NCBI RefSeq assembly: GCF_009208735.1
Contig: NZ_WFLJ01000001.1
Coordinates: 1-64,000 of the forward strand
Direction of reading: 5' to 3'
Source of the DNA: Janthinobacterium rivuli
GTDB lineage: Bacteria > Pseudomonadota > Gammaproteobacteria > Burkholderiales > Burkholderiaceae_D
DNA length: 64,000 bases
This document shows, one piece after another, positions 37,118 through 45,699 of this stretch. The notes below the pieces were generated by a model, which saw only the letters and a list, made by a program, of their open reading frames with translations, had not been told where the DNA came from and made no database searches. The position numbers and the translations under genes were made by a program. Every line of letters starts with the position of its first letter. The first letter of the stretch is position 1.

Positions 37118-39109
37118 ATGATACGTTTCCTACAAGTAAGCCTGATGCGCGGCATCAAACCGTTGCTCGAACAAGTCGATGTCACCCTCAATCCGGGCGA
37201 CAAGATCGGCCTGATCGGCGCCAATGGCGCGGGCAAATCGAGCCTGTTCGCCATGATGCGTGGCGAATTGCACCCTGACCAGGGCGAGATCGATTTCCCG
37301 GCCAAGTGGCGCGTGGCTTACGTGGCGCAGGAAACGCCGCCGCTGGACCGTGCCGCGCTCGACTATGCGATCGATGGCGACATCACCCTGCGTAAACTCG
37401 AAGCGGAACTGGCGCGCCTGGAATCGGAACCGGCCACGTCGGAAAACGGCATCGCCATCGGCGAAATCTACAGCGCGCTGGCCGATGCCGACGCCTACAC
37501 CGTGCAGTCGCGCGGCGAGCAATTGCTGCTGGGCCTGGGCTTTACCCTGGACCAGATGCAGCAACCGGTGGCGAGTTTCTCCGGCGGCTGGCGCATGCGG
37601 CTGAACCTGGCGCAAGCGCTGATGTGCCCGTCCGACCTGCTGCTGCTCGATGAACCGACCAACCACCTGGATCTGGACGCCATCATCTGGCTGGAAGACT
37701 GGCTCAAGCGCTACGCCGGTACCTTGCTGATCATTTCCCATGACCGCGACTTCCTCGATGAAGTCGTCAACGTCGTCGTGCACATCGACGAGCGCAAGCT
37801 GAAACGCTATTCGGGCAACTACTCGAGCTTCGAGCGTCAACGCGCGGCGCAGATGATCCTGGCCGCCGGCGCGCTGGAAAAGCAGCAGCGCAAGCGTGCC
37901 CACCTGGAATCGTTCGTGAACCGCTTCAAGGCGCAAGCGTCCAAAGCCCGCCAGGCGCAAAGCCGCATGAAGGCGCTGGCGAAGATGGAAGAACTGGCGC
38001 CATTGCGCGCCGCCGCCGAATTCTCGTTCGAATTCCGCGAACCTTTGAGCGCACCGAATCCGCTGCTGGTGATGGAAGACGTCGATGCGGGCTACAAGAT
38101 CGAGAACGAAGCGACCGGCGACATCACGCACAAAACCATCGTCAACGGCATCAAGTTTTCGCTGCAGATCGGCCAGCGCATCGGCCTCCTGGGCCAGAAC
38201 GGCGCCGGCAAATCGACCCTGATCAAGACCATCGCTGGCGAACTGATGCCTTTGAGCGGCGACGCCACCATGGGCAAGGGCCTCAACATCGGCTACTTCG
38301 CCCAGCACCAGGTGGAAATGCTGCGCCACGACGAATCGCCGCTGTGGCATCTGGCCAAGATCGCCCCGACCGTGCGCGAGCAGGAACTGCGCAACTTCCT
38401 CGGCGGCTTCAACTTCCCCGGCAACATGGTCACGGCCTCGATCGCGCCGTTCTCGGGCGGCGAAAAAGCCCGCCTGGCGCTGGCCCTGATCGTCTGGCAG
38501 CGTCCGAACCTGCTGCTGCTCGATGAACCGACCAACCATCTGGATCTGGAAACGCGCGAAGCGCTGACGGAAGCGCTGGCCCAGTTCGAAGGCACCCTGG
38601 TCGTCGTTTCCCATGATCGCCACCTGCTGCGCGCCACCACCGACGAATTCATCATCGTGGCCGACGGCAAGCTGCAACCGTTCGACGGCGACCTGGACGA
38701 CTACAAGGACTGGCTGTTCAAGACCAAGCTGGGCAAGGGCACGGACGTGCTGCCGGCCGCCGGCAAGGCCAACAAGACGGACTTCCCCGTCGTTTCGCCG
38801 GTAGCCGCCGCCCCCGCCCCCGCCGCGCCCGTGCGCGACAAGCGCAAGGAAGCGGAAGAACGCCAGAAAACGGCCGCCCTGCGCAAGCCGATCGAAAACA
38901 AGCTCAAGCGCCAGGAAGAGCAGATCGCCAAGCGCAATGCGCAAAAGGCGGAAACCGACGCCAAGCTGGGCGAGCCAAGCATCTATGACGCGGCCAACAA
39001 GGCCAAGCTGAAGCAATTGCTGGCCGACCAGACCTTCTTCACCAAGGACCTGGCGCAGCTGGAAGCGGAATGGCTGGATTTGCAAGACCAACTCGAAAAG
39101 CTCGGTTAA
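37118..39109 (+). CDS. yheS: ABC-F family ATPase, YheS-like
   Basis: This 663-residue protein has two ABC domains and no membrane helices, the hallmark of ABC-F ribosome-associated ATPases. Domain 1 has GANGAGKSS, FSGGWRMRLNLAQAL and LLLLDEPTNHLDL. The linker is highly charged (about residues 245-310, the P-site tRNA interaction motif). Domain 2 has GQNGAGKST, FSGGEKARLALAL and another DEPTNHLDL. A coiled-coil C-terminal extension (560-663) follows an Ala/Pro stretch. The whole closely tracks E. coli YheS as I recall it. The likely role is relief of particular stalled ribosomes. A strong terminator follows. Confidence 0.93.
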   Translation: MIRFLQVSLMRGIKPLLEQVDVTLNPGDKIGLIGANGAGKSSLFAMMRGELHPDQGEIDFPAKWRVAYVAQETPPLDRAALDYAIDGDITLRKLEAELARLESEPATSENGIAIGEIYSALADADAYTVQSRGEQLLLGLGFTLDQMQQPVASFSGGWRMRLNLAQALMCPSDLLLLDEPTNHLDLDAIIWLEDWLKRYAGTLLIISHDRDFLDEVVNVVVHIDERKLKRYSGNYSSFERQRAAQMILAAGALEKQQRKRAHLESFVNRFKAQASKARQAQSRMKALAKMEELAPLRAAAEFSFEFREPLSAPNPLLVMEDVDAGYKIENEATGDITHKTIVNGIKFSLQIGQRIGLLGQNGAGKSTLIKTIAGELMPLSGDATMGKGLNIGYFAQHQVEMLRHDESPLWHLAKIAPTVREQELRNFLGGFNFPGNMVTASIAPFSGGEKARLALALIVWQRPNLLLLDEPTNHLDLETREALTEALAQFEGTLVVVSHDRHLLRATTDEFIIVADGKLQPFDGDLDDYKDWLFKTKLGKGTDVLPAAGKANKTDFPVVSPVAAAPAPAAPVRDKRKEAEERQKTAALRKPIENKLKRQEEQIAKRNAQKAETDAKLGEPSIYDAANKAKLKQLLADQTFFTKDLAQLEAEWLDLQDQLEKLG

Positions 39110-39121
39110 GCAAGTAGCGAC

Positions 39122-39151
39122 AAAAGACGACTCCCGGGTCGTCTTTTTTTT
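39122..39151 (+). terminator. Strong bidirectional terminator between yheS and cheW
   Basis: AAAAGACGAC (39122-39131) pairs with GTCGTCTTTT (39138-39147) around a 6-nt loop, followed by a run of T on the plus strand. The reverse strand ends in TTTTG, so it may serve both converging genes. Confidence 0.9.
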
Positions 39152-39633
39152 CAGGCCAGCTGCATGGGGCTGGGGCTGCGGATGGCCATCAGGCGGTCGA
39201 TGTCGACGAGGATCAGGCGGCGGCCCGCCACCGTGCCCAGGCCCAGCAGGTAATCGGCTTCCGTCTCGCCCAAACCGGGCACGGCGGCGATGTCGGCTGG
39301 CGCCAGGCTGACGATATCGGTGACGCCATCGACCACCATGCCCATCACGCCATTGCTCAGCTGCAAGATGATCACGTCGGTGGCCGGATCGGGCGCGTCC
39401 TGGGCGCTGCCGAACGCGGCGCGCATGTCGACGATGGGGATGATCACGCCGCGCGAGACGGCGACGCTGCGCAGTACTTCCCCTTCCGAAGAGAAGCGGT
39501 CGAGTTCCTTCAGCGGGCGCAATTCCCGCACGCAGCGATAATCGAGGCCGTATTCCAGGCCGCCCAGCCGGAAGCTCAAGTACTGCGTCAGGTATTGCGC
39601 GGTGGTGGCGCCAGGCGTCGTCGTGGGCTGCAT
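39151..39633 (-). CDS. cheW: CheW-like chemotaxis coupling protein
   Basis: This is a 160-residue CheW-domain protein that would link chemoreceptors to CheA. The domain (about residues 15-150) shows YLSFRLGGLEYGLDYRCVREL, RGVIIPIVDMRAAFG and GVMGMVVDGVTDIV, all typical. AAAGGA lies 7 nt before ATG 39633. It is an isolated cheW; no cheA, receptor or cheB is adjacent. It may act with a distant chemosensory array or a non-flagellar pathway. Confidence 0.93.
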   Translation of the reverse strand: MQPTTTPGATTAQYLTQYLSFRLGGLEYGLDYRCVRELRPLKELDRFSSEGEVLRSVAVSRGVIIPIVDMRAAFGSAQDAPDPATDVIILQLSNGVMGMVVDGVTDIVSLAPADIAAVPGLGETEADYLLGLGTVAGRRLILVDIDRLMAIRSPSPMQLA

Positions 39634-39829
39634 GGTGTTCCTTTCATCCGGTAAGCGCTGCCAGGATGCGCAGTGGCGCAACGTTGGCCCCATGCTAACC
39701 AGCATCGCCGCCGCCAGCGTTGAGAAAACTCAACTTTCCCGGAAGGCCAGCCTGTACCCGGCGCCCGGCCTTGCGCCGGCGCAGCCATCTTCCCTTACAA
39801 TACCCACATCATTTCCCCACAGGCAGGCC

Positions 39830-40228
39830 ATGCAACACCTCGTCAATCCCGCTGAAGTTGAATTTTCCGCCATCCGCGCCCAGGGCCCGGGCGGGCAGAA
39901 CGTCAACAAGGTGTCCAGCGCCATCCATTTGCGCTTCCCCATCGCCGCCTCGTCGCTGCCGGAAGCGTACAAGGAACGGCTGCTGGCCCTGCGCGACAGC
40001 CGCATCAGCAAGGATGGCGTGCTGGTGCTCAAGGCGCAGCAGTCGCGCAGCCAGGAACAGAACAAGGAAGAAGCGTTGCGGCGCCTGCAGGAAATCATCG
40101 ACAGCGTGACCTTCCTGCCCGCCGTGCGCCGCGCTACCAAACCCACGCGCAGCTCGCAGCGGCGCCGCCTCGACAGCAAGAGCACGCACAGCGTGCTCAA
40201 GCAATCGCGCGGCAAGGTGATCGACTGA
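39830..40228 (+). CDS. arfB: Alternative ribosome-rescue factor ArfB (peptidyl-tRNA hydrolase)
   Basis: ArfB rescues stalled non-stop ribosomes by hydrolysing peptidyl-tRNA. The 132-residue protein has the RF1/2-like catalytic motif GPGGQNVNK near residue 20 and a long basic C-terminal tail (from about 105: RRATKPTRSSQRRRLDSKS) that inserts in the empty mRNA channel. The start is ATG 39830; the upstream frame is not conserved. Its stop TGA is immediately followed by the convergent stop of the FapA-like gene, making TGATCA. Confidence 0.95.
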   Translation: MQHLVNPAEVEFSAIRAQGPGGQNVNKVSSAIHLRFPIAASSLPEAYKERLLALRDSRISKDGVLVLKAQQSRSQEQNKEEALRRLQEIIDSVTFLPAVRRATKPTRSSQRRRLDSKSTHSVLKQSRGKVID

Positions 40229-42088
40229 TCAGGGCGGTGGCTGGTAAGTCCAGTCCAGGCTGCCCGTGCTGTCGGCGAACACGGGCTGCGTGGCCGGCGT
40301 GGCGCTGCGCAGCAAGGCCTTGATTTCTTTCGGCGGCCGGTCGTAGACCTTGGCAGGGCCAGGCGGCACCACCATGGCGCGCACGGCCGTTTCGCCATCG
40401 ACCAGGCCCAGGGTGCAGCGCGACTGGCCGGCCGTTGCCTGCCGCTCCTGGCGCAGCTGCGCCACCAGCGCCAGCATTTGCGCCTGCAGGATTTCCGACT
40501 GTTTCACTTCCACGCGCAGCCGCGCCACTTCCTTCAGCACGGGGGCGATGCGCGCGGCCAGCTTGTCGTACTGCAGCTGTTGCGCCGGCTGCAGCTGCAA
40601 TTCGCCGCGTCGCAGCTGGCCCGCCAGGGTCAGGTAGTTGCGCACCTCGGGCAGTTGCGCGATGGCATCGATTTCCTGCTGGCGCTTGTGCTGCAACTGC
40701 TGGTAGTGCGCGGCCTTGGCCAGGCTTTCCCCGATCTTTTGCTCCAGCGCGCTCAAATCGGGCACGAGGGGAAACAGCAGCATCTCCACCTGCTTGCGGG
40801 GACCGGCGCTGCCGATGCGGATGGTGCGCGCCGCCACAGCGCAGCCTTCGGCCAGTTCAATGACGACCTCGTCGGCAATGATCTCGCAATTGCTGGCGCT
40901 GTCGATCACCACGCGCGTACCGGCGATGACGCAGCTTTCGGCGCGCTTCACATGCACTTCGCCGCTCAACGCCTGCAGCACGGAACCGGAAGCGACGCCC
41001 TCGACGCGCACGTCGCCGTGTTCATTGAACGCCGTGCCGCCCACCAGGTTGCGCTGCAACCAGATCAGCCCGCCATGCGAGTGCAGATGGCCATACACGT
41101 CGCCATGGATGGTGATGTCGCTGCCGTCGAGCTGGCGCTGCTCCTGCACTTCGCCATACTCTTCGTAGGCGGCGCGCAGCTTCAAATTGCCCGTGGTGCG
41201 GCTGCTGACGCCTTCGCGGCTGACGATCTTGTTTTCGATCGACATCTTGCCGTGCTCATCGACATTCACATAGCCATCCTGGGTGGCGACGAGGAAATCG
41301 CCATCGCTGAAATGCTCGACCGCCGTGCCTGTCCCCGCCACCGTGGCCAGGTCCAGCTCCAGCGGCGCGGGCGGCGGCAGCGCCGTGCCGGCCAGGTCAT
41401 AGCCGGGCAAGCCGGGAGTCCCCGGCAGCAGACGCAGCAGGCGCGCGTGCTTCTTGACTTGCGGAAAGCGGTTCTTGAAGCTGAGCAAATCGAGGCGGCC
41501 ATCGGAGCGTTCGCGCGGCGCATCGTCGCGGTGGATGCCTAGCGACACTTCCACCAGCTGGGCGTCGCGCCCCGGCTGCGGCGGCAACACCCGCGCCACC
41601 GTGATGCGCTCGGCCTTGCCGCTGGCGAGCATGGCGCGCACGGCCGTGCCATCAATGCCGTAGTGCACGCCCTTGCACCACAGGTCGGCCACCAGCTCGT
41701 CAAACTCGCGACGCGCCGGCACCTGTCCATCCGCATCGGCGGACAAGGCTTCAAAGCAAAACTCGGCGCTGTCGCCGCGGATCTTGACCTGTTGATACAG
41801 CGCGCGGCGCGCGGGCGGGAATGGCGCCACGCGCGCGGCGATGCGCAACAAGGCGTCGCCCTTGGGCGCGGCCCGGGGCGCGGGGGCATGAAACAGGGTC
41901 AGCAGGAACAAACCGTAGTCGAGGCCGGCCAGCAGCCGGCCCGACTGGAACAACTGGTCGACGGCGATGCGCAACTGCGACGGCACCAGCGACAAGTCCA
42001 GGAACACCCCCTCGTCGCGCTGGACCAGGCCGCGCGGCAAGCCGCCTGCGGGGGCCGCATCAGGAACCGGTGTGTCGTCATCGCTCAC
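40229..42088 (-). CDS. FapA-type DUF342 family protein
   Basis: The 619-residue protein starts at GTG 42088, with GGAGG at ideal distance. After an N-terminal domain (about residues 1-230), a long parallel-beta segment (250-440) has repeated short strands (VNVDEHGKMSIENKIVS, DGSDITIHGDVYGHLHSHGG, ASGSVLQALSGEVHVKRAES), typical of DUF342/FapA. A coiled coil (about 455-560) and a Pro-rich tail follow. DUF342 proteins are linked to flagellar assembly or polymer-like cytosolic scaffolds. No flagellar genes are adjacent. Confidence 0.85.
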   Translation of the reverse strand: MSDDDTPVPDAAPAGGLPRGLVQRDEGVFLDLSLVPSQLRIAVDQLFQSGRLLAGLDYGLFLLTLFHAPAPRAAPKGDALLRIAARVAPFPPARRALYQQVKIRGDSAEFCFEALSADADGQVPARREFDELVADLWCKGVHYGIDGTAVRAMLASGKAERITVARVLPPQPGRDAQLVEVSLGIHRDDAPRERSDGRLDLLSFKNRFPQVKKHARLLRLLPGTPGLPGYDLAGTALPPPAPLELDLATVAGTGTAVEHFSDGDFLVATQDGYVNVDEHGKMSIENKIVSREGVSSRTTGNLKLRAAYEEYGEVQEQRQLDGSDITIHGDVYGHLHSHGGLIWLQRNLVGGTAFNEHGDVRVEGVASGSVLQALSGEVHVKRAESCVIAGTRVVIDSASNCEIIADEVVIELAEGCAVAARTIRIGSAGPRKQVEMLLFPLVPDLSALEQKIGESLAKAAHYQQLQHKRQQEIDAIAQLPEVRNYLTLAGQLRRGELQLQPAQQLQYDKLAARIAPVLKEVARLRVEVKQSEILQAQMLALVAQLRQERQATAGQSRCTLGLVDGETAVRAMVVPPGPAKVYDRPPKEIKALLRSATPATQPVFADSTGSLDWTYQPPP

Positions 42089-42199
42089 GCCTTGCCTCCC
42101 CAAACAACAAATTCAGAGAATTGTCTCAGTGCACTAGAACAATATCACGGGGCGTGGCGGTGTGCGTGACTTGGCAAAAATGTGCTTGCCAGATGCAAA

Positions 42200-42227
42200 C
42201 AGGGCCATGTCTTGCGAGATGGCCCTG
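42200..42227 (-). terminator. Probable terminator of the small secreted protein gene
   Basis: CAGGGCCAT (42200-42208) and ATGGCCCTG (42219-42227) form a 9-bp stem with a 10-nt loop, 19 nt past the stop of the 42246-42635 gene. The following minus-strand sequence TTTGCAT is only a weak T-tract. Confidence 0.5.
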
Positions 42228-42245
42228 TCGGAGGGGGATGGCTGC

Positions 42246-42635
42246 CTAGCGGCGAGGCGGGTTGGAATAGATATCCTGGCCCACTTCGTTGATCTGGCGG
42301 CGCAGGTCGCGGCGCTCGTCGGGCGTCATGCGGCCCGTGCGGCGCGACGCCTCGGCGCCTTCGTTGGCGCGGCGCTGCTCTTCGGCGCGCGTGTCGAAAC
42401 TGCGTGCGTCACGCTGTTCGCGCAAGCGCGTATCATTGCTATTGCTGCGTTGTACCTGTTCATACCGCTGAGCCTGCATTTGCTGCTGGTCGTCACGGCG
42501 TGGCGGCGGCTGGTTTTGCGCCGACGCCAGGCTGGCGCCAAACACGCAGCAAACGGCAAATGCGGACAGCACAGTCGTACGTGCAGCAATAGCTGCGCTG
42601 GGAGCGGCGTGAATTTTTTTAGTAAAGATATTCAT
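42246..42635 (-). CDS. Secreted, highly charged protein of unknown function
   Basis: The 129-residue product has a signal peptide (AFAVCCVFGASLASA, cleavage near residue 40). A mature region of low complexity is rich in Gln, Arg, Asp and Glu, and the tail TPDERRDLRRQINEVGQDIY may form a short helix. GAGGA lies before ATG 42635. Similar small proteins with a closing ERR..LRRQINE.G.D.Y motif seem common in this family of bacteria, but I know no function. It is divergent from ompR across 195 bp and might be under OmpR control. Confidence 0.7.
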   Translation of the reverse strand: MNIFTKKIHAAPSAAIAARTTVLSAFAVCCVFGASLASAQNQPPPRRDDQQQMQAQRYEQVQRSNSNDTRLREQRDARSFDTRAEEQRRANEGAEASRRTGRMTPDERRDLRRQINEVGQDIYSNPPRR

Positions 42636-42735
42636 TGAGTTCCTCTTCCGCGATGCCGTATACACTTAAAGCTGATTTCCACTGTGGCCCCAGTGTATGA
42701 TGCTTTACACGGTGCAGTAAGAGTAATTGGGTAAA

Positions 42736-42755
42736 GTTTGTAACACTTTGTAATG
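42736..42755 (+). promoter_or_regulatory. Candidate OmpR-type direct repeat
   Basis: TTTGTAA occurs twice with 10-bp periodicity (42737-42743 and 42747-42753), like the tandem half-sites bound by OmpR dimers. It lies in the divergent region upstream of ompR and the small secreted protein gene. The match is by eye only. Confidence 0.35.
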
Positions 42756-42830
42756 GGTCGCCACAGCCCCTTGCCGACGCCGCGCGAGGCGTTACTATAG
42801 CAACTAATATAAGATAACACGACACCCTAA

Positions 42831-43601
42831 ATGACCACAACCTCCACTTCCGGCAGCAATACAACCACGCAATCGATCCATGGCCACCAGGCAAAAATCA
42901 TGGTCGTCGATGACGATGTGCGCCTGCGCGACCTGCTGCGCCGCTACCTGACCGAACAGGGTTTCAATGTCTTCACGGCAGAGAGCGCGACGGCCATGAA
43001 CAAGCTGTGGCTGCGCGAACGCTACGACTTGCTGGTGCTCGACCTGATGCTGCCGGGCGAAGATGGCCTGTCGATCTGCCGCCGCCTGCGCGGCGCGGGC
43101 GACCAGACGCCGATCATCATGCTGACGGCCAAGGGCGAAGACGTGGATCGCATCGTGGGCCTGGAAATGGGTGCCGACGATTACCTGCCGAAGCCGTTCA
43201 ATCCGCGCGAACTGGTGGCCCGCATCGGCGCCGTGCTGCGCCGCAAGGGTCCCGATGAAATCCCGGGCGCGCCGTCGGAAACGCCGCAAACCTTCGAATT
43301 CGGCGACTTCGTGCTGGATCTGGGCACGCGTACCCTGAAAAAGAATGGCGATACGGTGCCGCTGACGACCGGTGAGTTTTCTGTGCTGAAAGTGTTTGCC
43401 CGCCATGCGCGCCAGCCGCTGTCGCGCGAGAAACTGATGGAACTGGCGCGCGGGCGCGAATACGAAGTGTTCGACCGCAGCCTGGACGTGCAAATCTCGC
43501 GCCTGCGCAAGCTGATCGAACCCGATCCGTCGAGTCCGCTGTTCATCCAGACCGTGTGGGGCCTCGGCTACGTCTTCATCCCGGACGGACAGCCGCGCTG
43601 A
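42831..43601 (+). CDS. ompR: Response regulator OmpR
   Basis: This 256-residue osmoregulatory response regulator has a REC domain (about residues 22-135; acidic cluster DDD, phosphoacceptor D71 in VLDLMLPG, K near 120 in PKPFNPREL) and an OmpR/PhoB winged helix (160-250; SRLRKLIEPDPSSP, WGLGYVF). A Thr/Ser-rich N-terminal tail precedes REC. It is followed 13 nt later by envZ, which confirms the pair. It activates or represses porin and envelope genes in related bacteria. Confidence 0.95.
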   Translation: MTTTSTSGSNTTTQSIHGHQAKIMVVDDDVRLRDLLRRYLTEQGFNVFTAESATAMNKLWLRERYDLLVLDLMLPGEDGLSICRRLRGAGDQTPIIMLTAKGEDVDRIVGLEMGADDYLPKPFNPRELVARIGAVLRRKGPDEIPGAPSETPQTFEFGDFVLDLGTRTLKKNGDTVPLTTGEFSVLKVFARHARQPLSREKLMELARGREYEVFDRSLDVQISRLRKLIEPDPSSPLFIQTVWGLGYVFIPDGQPR

Positions 43602-43614
43602 TCGCTGGCGAGGC

Positions 43615-44973
43615 ATGATGAAGCTTTTTCCCGATATCAGCCTGGCGCGGCTGAAAAGCGGCTTGTTCTGGCGCACCTTTTTGCTGCTCGGCACCTTGAC
43701 CACGGTCAGCATGATCGCCTGGTTCAGCATGATTTCCTTCATCCAGCGCGAGCCGCAGGCGCAGCAGATTTCCGCCCAGATCATTTCCGTCGTCACCATC
43801 ACGCATGCGGCACTGACGCACTCGGCGCCCGAGCTGCGGCGCGAGCTGTTGTTCGACCTCGTCAGCAATGAAGGCATCCGCATCTTCTCGCTGGAAGAGG
43901 ACGACCGCATCGAGCCGCCGCCCGACAATTACCTGATGCCCGAGATCGAGGCGCTGGTGAAGGCCAAGCTGGGCAAGGACACGCGCTTTTCCGCGCGCGT
44001 CAACGGCGTGGCCGGCTTCTGGGTCAGCTTCAAGATCGACGACGACGAGTACTGGCTGATGCTGGACCGCGAGCGCCTGCGCGGCCTGACGGGCTTCCAG
44101 TGGCTGGGCTGGGCCAGCCTGGTGTCGCTGCTGTCCCTGCTGGGCGCGGCCATCATTTCCAGCCTGATCAATCTGCCGCTGTCGCGCCTGACGGCGGCCG
44201 CGCGCGACATCGCCAAGGGCAAGCAGCCGGCGCCGCTGCCGGAAAAGGGCCCGATCGAAATCATCGAGGCGAACCGCAGCTTCAACCAGATGGTCGACGA
44301 TCTGAAACAGGTGGAATCGGACCGCGCCGTGATCCTGGCCGGCATTTCGCACGACTTGCGCACGCCGCTGGCGCGCATGCAGCTGGAAGTGGAAATGGCC
44401 AACCTGTCGGACGAGGCGCGCGAGGGCATCCAGTCCGATATCGGGCAAATGGACGCCATCATCGGCCAGTTCCTCGACTATGCCAAGCCGACGGAAACGT
44501 CGAGTTTTACCGATGTCGACCTCAGCGGCTTGCTGACCGACATGACGCGCGAAGCGATGCGCCTGCCGGACGTGAAGATCAACGCCAGCATCGCCGACGG
44601 CGCGCATGCGATGGGCAACCCCACCGATCTGCGCCGCGTGCTGAACAACCTGATCGAGAATGCGCGCCGCTATGGCAAGACGCCGGGCAGCGACGTGACG
44701 GAGATCGACATCGCCTGCCAGGTGCGCACCAGCCACGGCGCGAAAAAGGTCATCATCGAGGTGCAGGACCACGGCACGGGCGTGCCGGCGGAAAAGATCG
44801 AGCAGCTGATGAAGCCGTTCACCCGCCTCGACACGGCACGTGGACAGGCAAATGGCGCCGGACTGGGCCTGGCCATCGTCGACCGCGTGCTGCTGCGCCA
44901 TGGCGCCGAATTGCAGGTGCGCAACCGCGAAGGCGGCGGCCTGGCGTTTCAGATCAGCTTGCCAGCGGTGTAA
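43615..44973 (+). CDS. envZ: Osmosensor histidine kinase EnvZ
   Basis: The 452-residue inner-membrane sensor kinase has a first membrane helix (about residues 20-42), a periplasmic domain (43-160), a second helix (163-185), and a HAMP domain (186-238). HisKA follows, with H246 in AGISHDLRTPLARM, then HATPase with NNLIENARRYG, DHGTGV and GAGLGLAIV. A second ATG three bases later (43618) may be the true start. It forms the ompR-envZ operon and would phosphorylate and dephosphorylate OmpR. Confidence 0.95.
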   Translation: MMKLFPDISLARLKSGLFWRTFLLLGTLTTVSMIAWFSMISFIQREPQAQQISAQIISVVTITHAALTHSAPELRRELLFDLVSNEGIRIFSLEEDDRIEPPPDNYLMPEIEALVKAKLGKDTRFSARVNGVAGFWVSFKIDDDEYWLMLDRERLRGLTGFQWLGWASLVSLLSLLGAAIISSLINLPLSRLTAAARDIAKGKQPAPLPEKGPIEIIEANRSFNQMVDDLKQVESDRAVILAGISHDLRTPLARMQLEVEMANLSDEAREGIQSDIGQMDAIIGQFLDYAKPTETSSFTDVDLSGLLTDMTREAMRLPDVKINASIADGAHAMGNPTDLRRVLNNLIENARRYGKTPGSDVTEIDIACQVRTSHGAKKVIIEVQDHGTGVPAEKIEQLMKPFTRLDTARGQANGAGLGLAIVDRVLLRHGAELQVRNREGGGLAFQISLPAV

Positions 44974-45023
44974 AAATAATCGGGCCTGCTCACTCCGGTG
45001 TTTGCGCCAGCGGTGCAGGCGAT

Positions 45024-45111
45024 GTAGGTCGGATTAGCGGAAACCGCGTAATCCGACAAGAACAGCCAACAATGTTGTCGGATTACGGCCTTACGGCCTA
45101 ATCCGACCTAC
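45024..45111 (+). repeat. 88-bp intergenic element of nested inverted repeats
   Basis: Outer arms GTAGGTCGGATTAG (45024-45037) and CTAATCCGACCTAC (45098-45111) are perfect. Inner arms CGTAATCCGACAA (45047-45059) and TTGTCGGATTACG (45075-45087) are also perfect. It contains no ORF and lies after envZ. GTAGGTCGGATTAG-type repeats occur in many proteobacterial genomes as dispersed elements, as far as I recall. Confidence 0.8.
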
Positions 45112-45126
45112 GCCGCCCGATAACGG

Positions 45127-45606
45127 TCAAGCGGACGCCTGTTCCTGCGCCAGCAATTTATTCATCAACAATTCCGTCGCCCCATAGCCGTACAGGGAAT
45201 CGCTTTCCATGCCCGGGGTATCGAAGGGGATCGATTCTTCGCGGTTCAGCTTGGCGGGGTCGGCGTCCGCATAGCTGGCGCGCCAGGCGCGCTGCAAGGA
45301 TTCATTGCGGCGGATAAACGCCGGCATGGGCCAGGCATCGCGTTCCCAGTGAGCGCTGTCGCCCAGCAGGGGCCAGCGCTCGTTGAGCAGGGCCATGTCG
45401 CCCGTGCGCAGGCGGCGCACGGCCTGTTCCGGCCGCAAGCCTTCCAGCTCTTCCAGCGTGGGCAAGCTGTCGCGCTTCGGCCCGAACATATACGCCAGCA
45501 TGATGCGCCCGGCAGGCGCCCGGCGCGCCACCACGCCGACGGCATAGCCGCCGCCCGGCAGGGGCACGGCAAACCAGCTGCCTTCTCGGTATGGTAATGA
45601 TTTCAT
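45127..45606 (-). CDS. Imm26-family immunity-like protein
   Basis: This 159-residue cytosolic protein begins MKSLPYREGSWFAVPL and GGYAVGVVARR, continues with LAYMFGPKR, and later has GDMALLNERWPLLG, HWERDAWPMPAFIRR and ASYADADP. This is the Imm26 pattern, a family first described as immunity proteins of polymorphic toxins. No cognate toxin gene is adjacent (next is a ferritin-like gene), so it is either an orphan immunity protein or a domesticated housekeeping member. A GGGAG-type site precedes the ATG. Confidence 0.75.
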   Translation of the reverse strand: MKSLPYREGSWFAVPLPGGGYAVGVVARRAPAGRIMLAYMFGPKRDSLPTLEELEGLRPEQAVRRLRTGDMALLNERWPLLGDSAHWERDAWPMPAFIRRNESLQRAWRASYADADPAKLNREESIPFDTPGMESDSLYGYGATELLMNKLLAQEQASA

Positions 45607-45699
45607 GTCTGTAAACTCCCCCAAAATCGTGTTCGGGGCACAGTCTACGCGAAACGAGGCAAATGTGGCGTATGGTACGTGACAGCAACAAACCAATAG

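Noticed and set aside
37130-39091. Long open frame on the minus strand antisense to the ABC-F gene
   Set aside because: It is a GC-rich shadow of the well-conserved plus-strand gene, with His/Gln/Val-rich low-complexity sequence typical of antisense frames.
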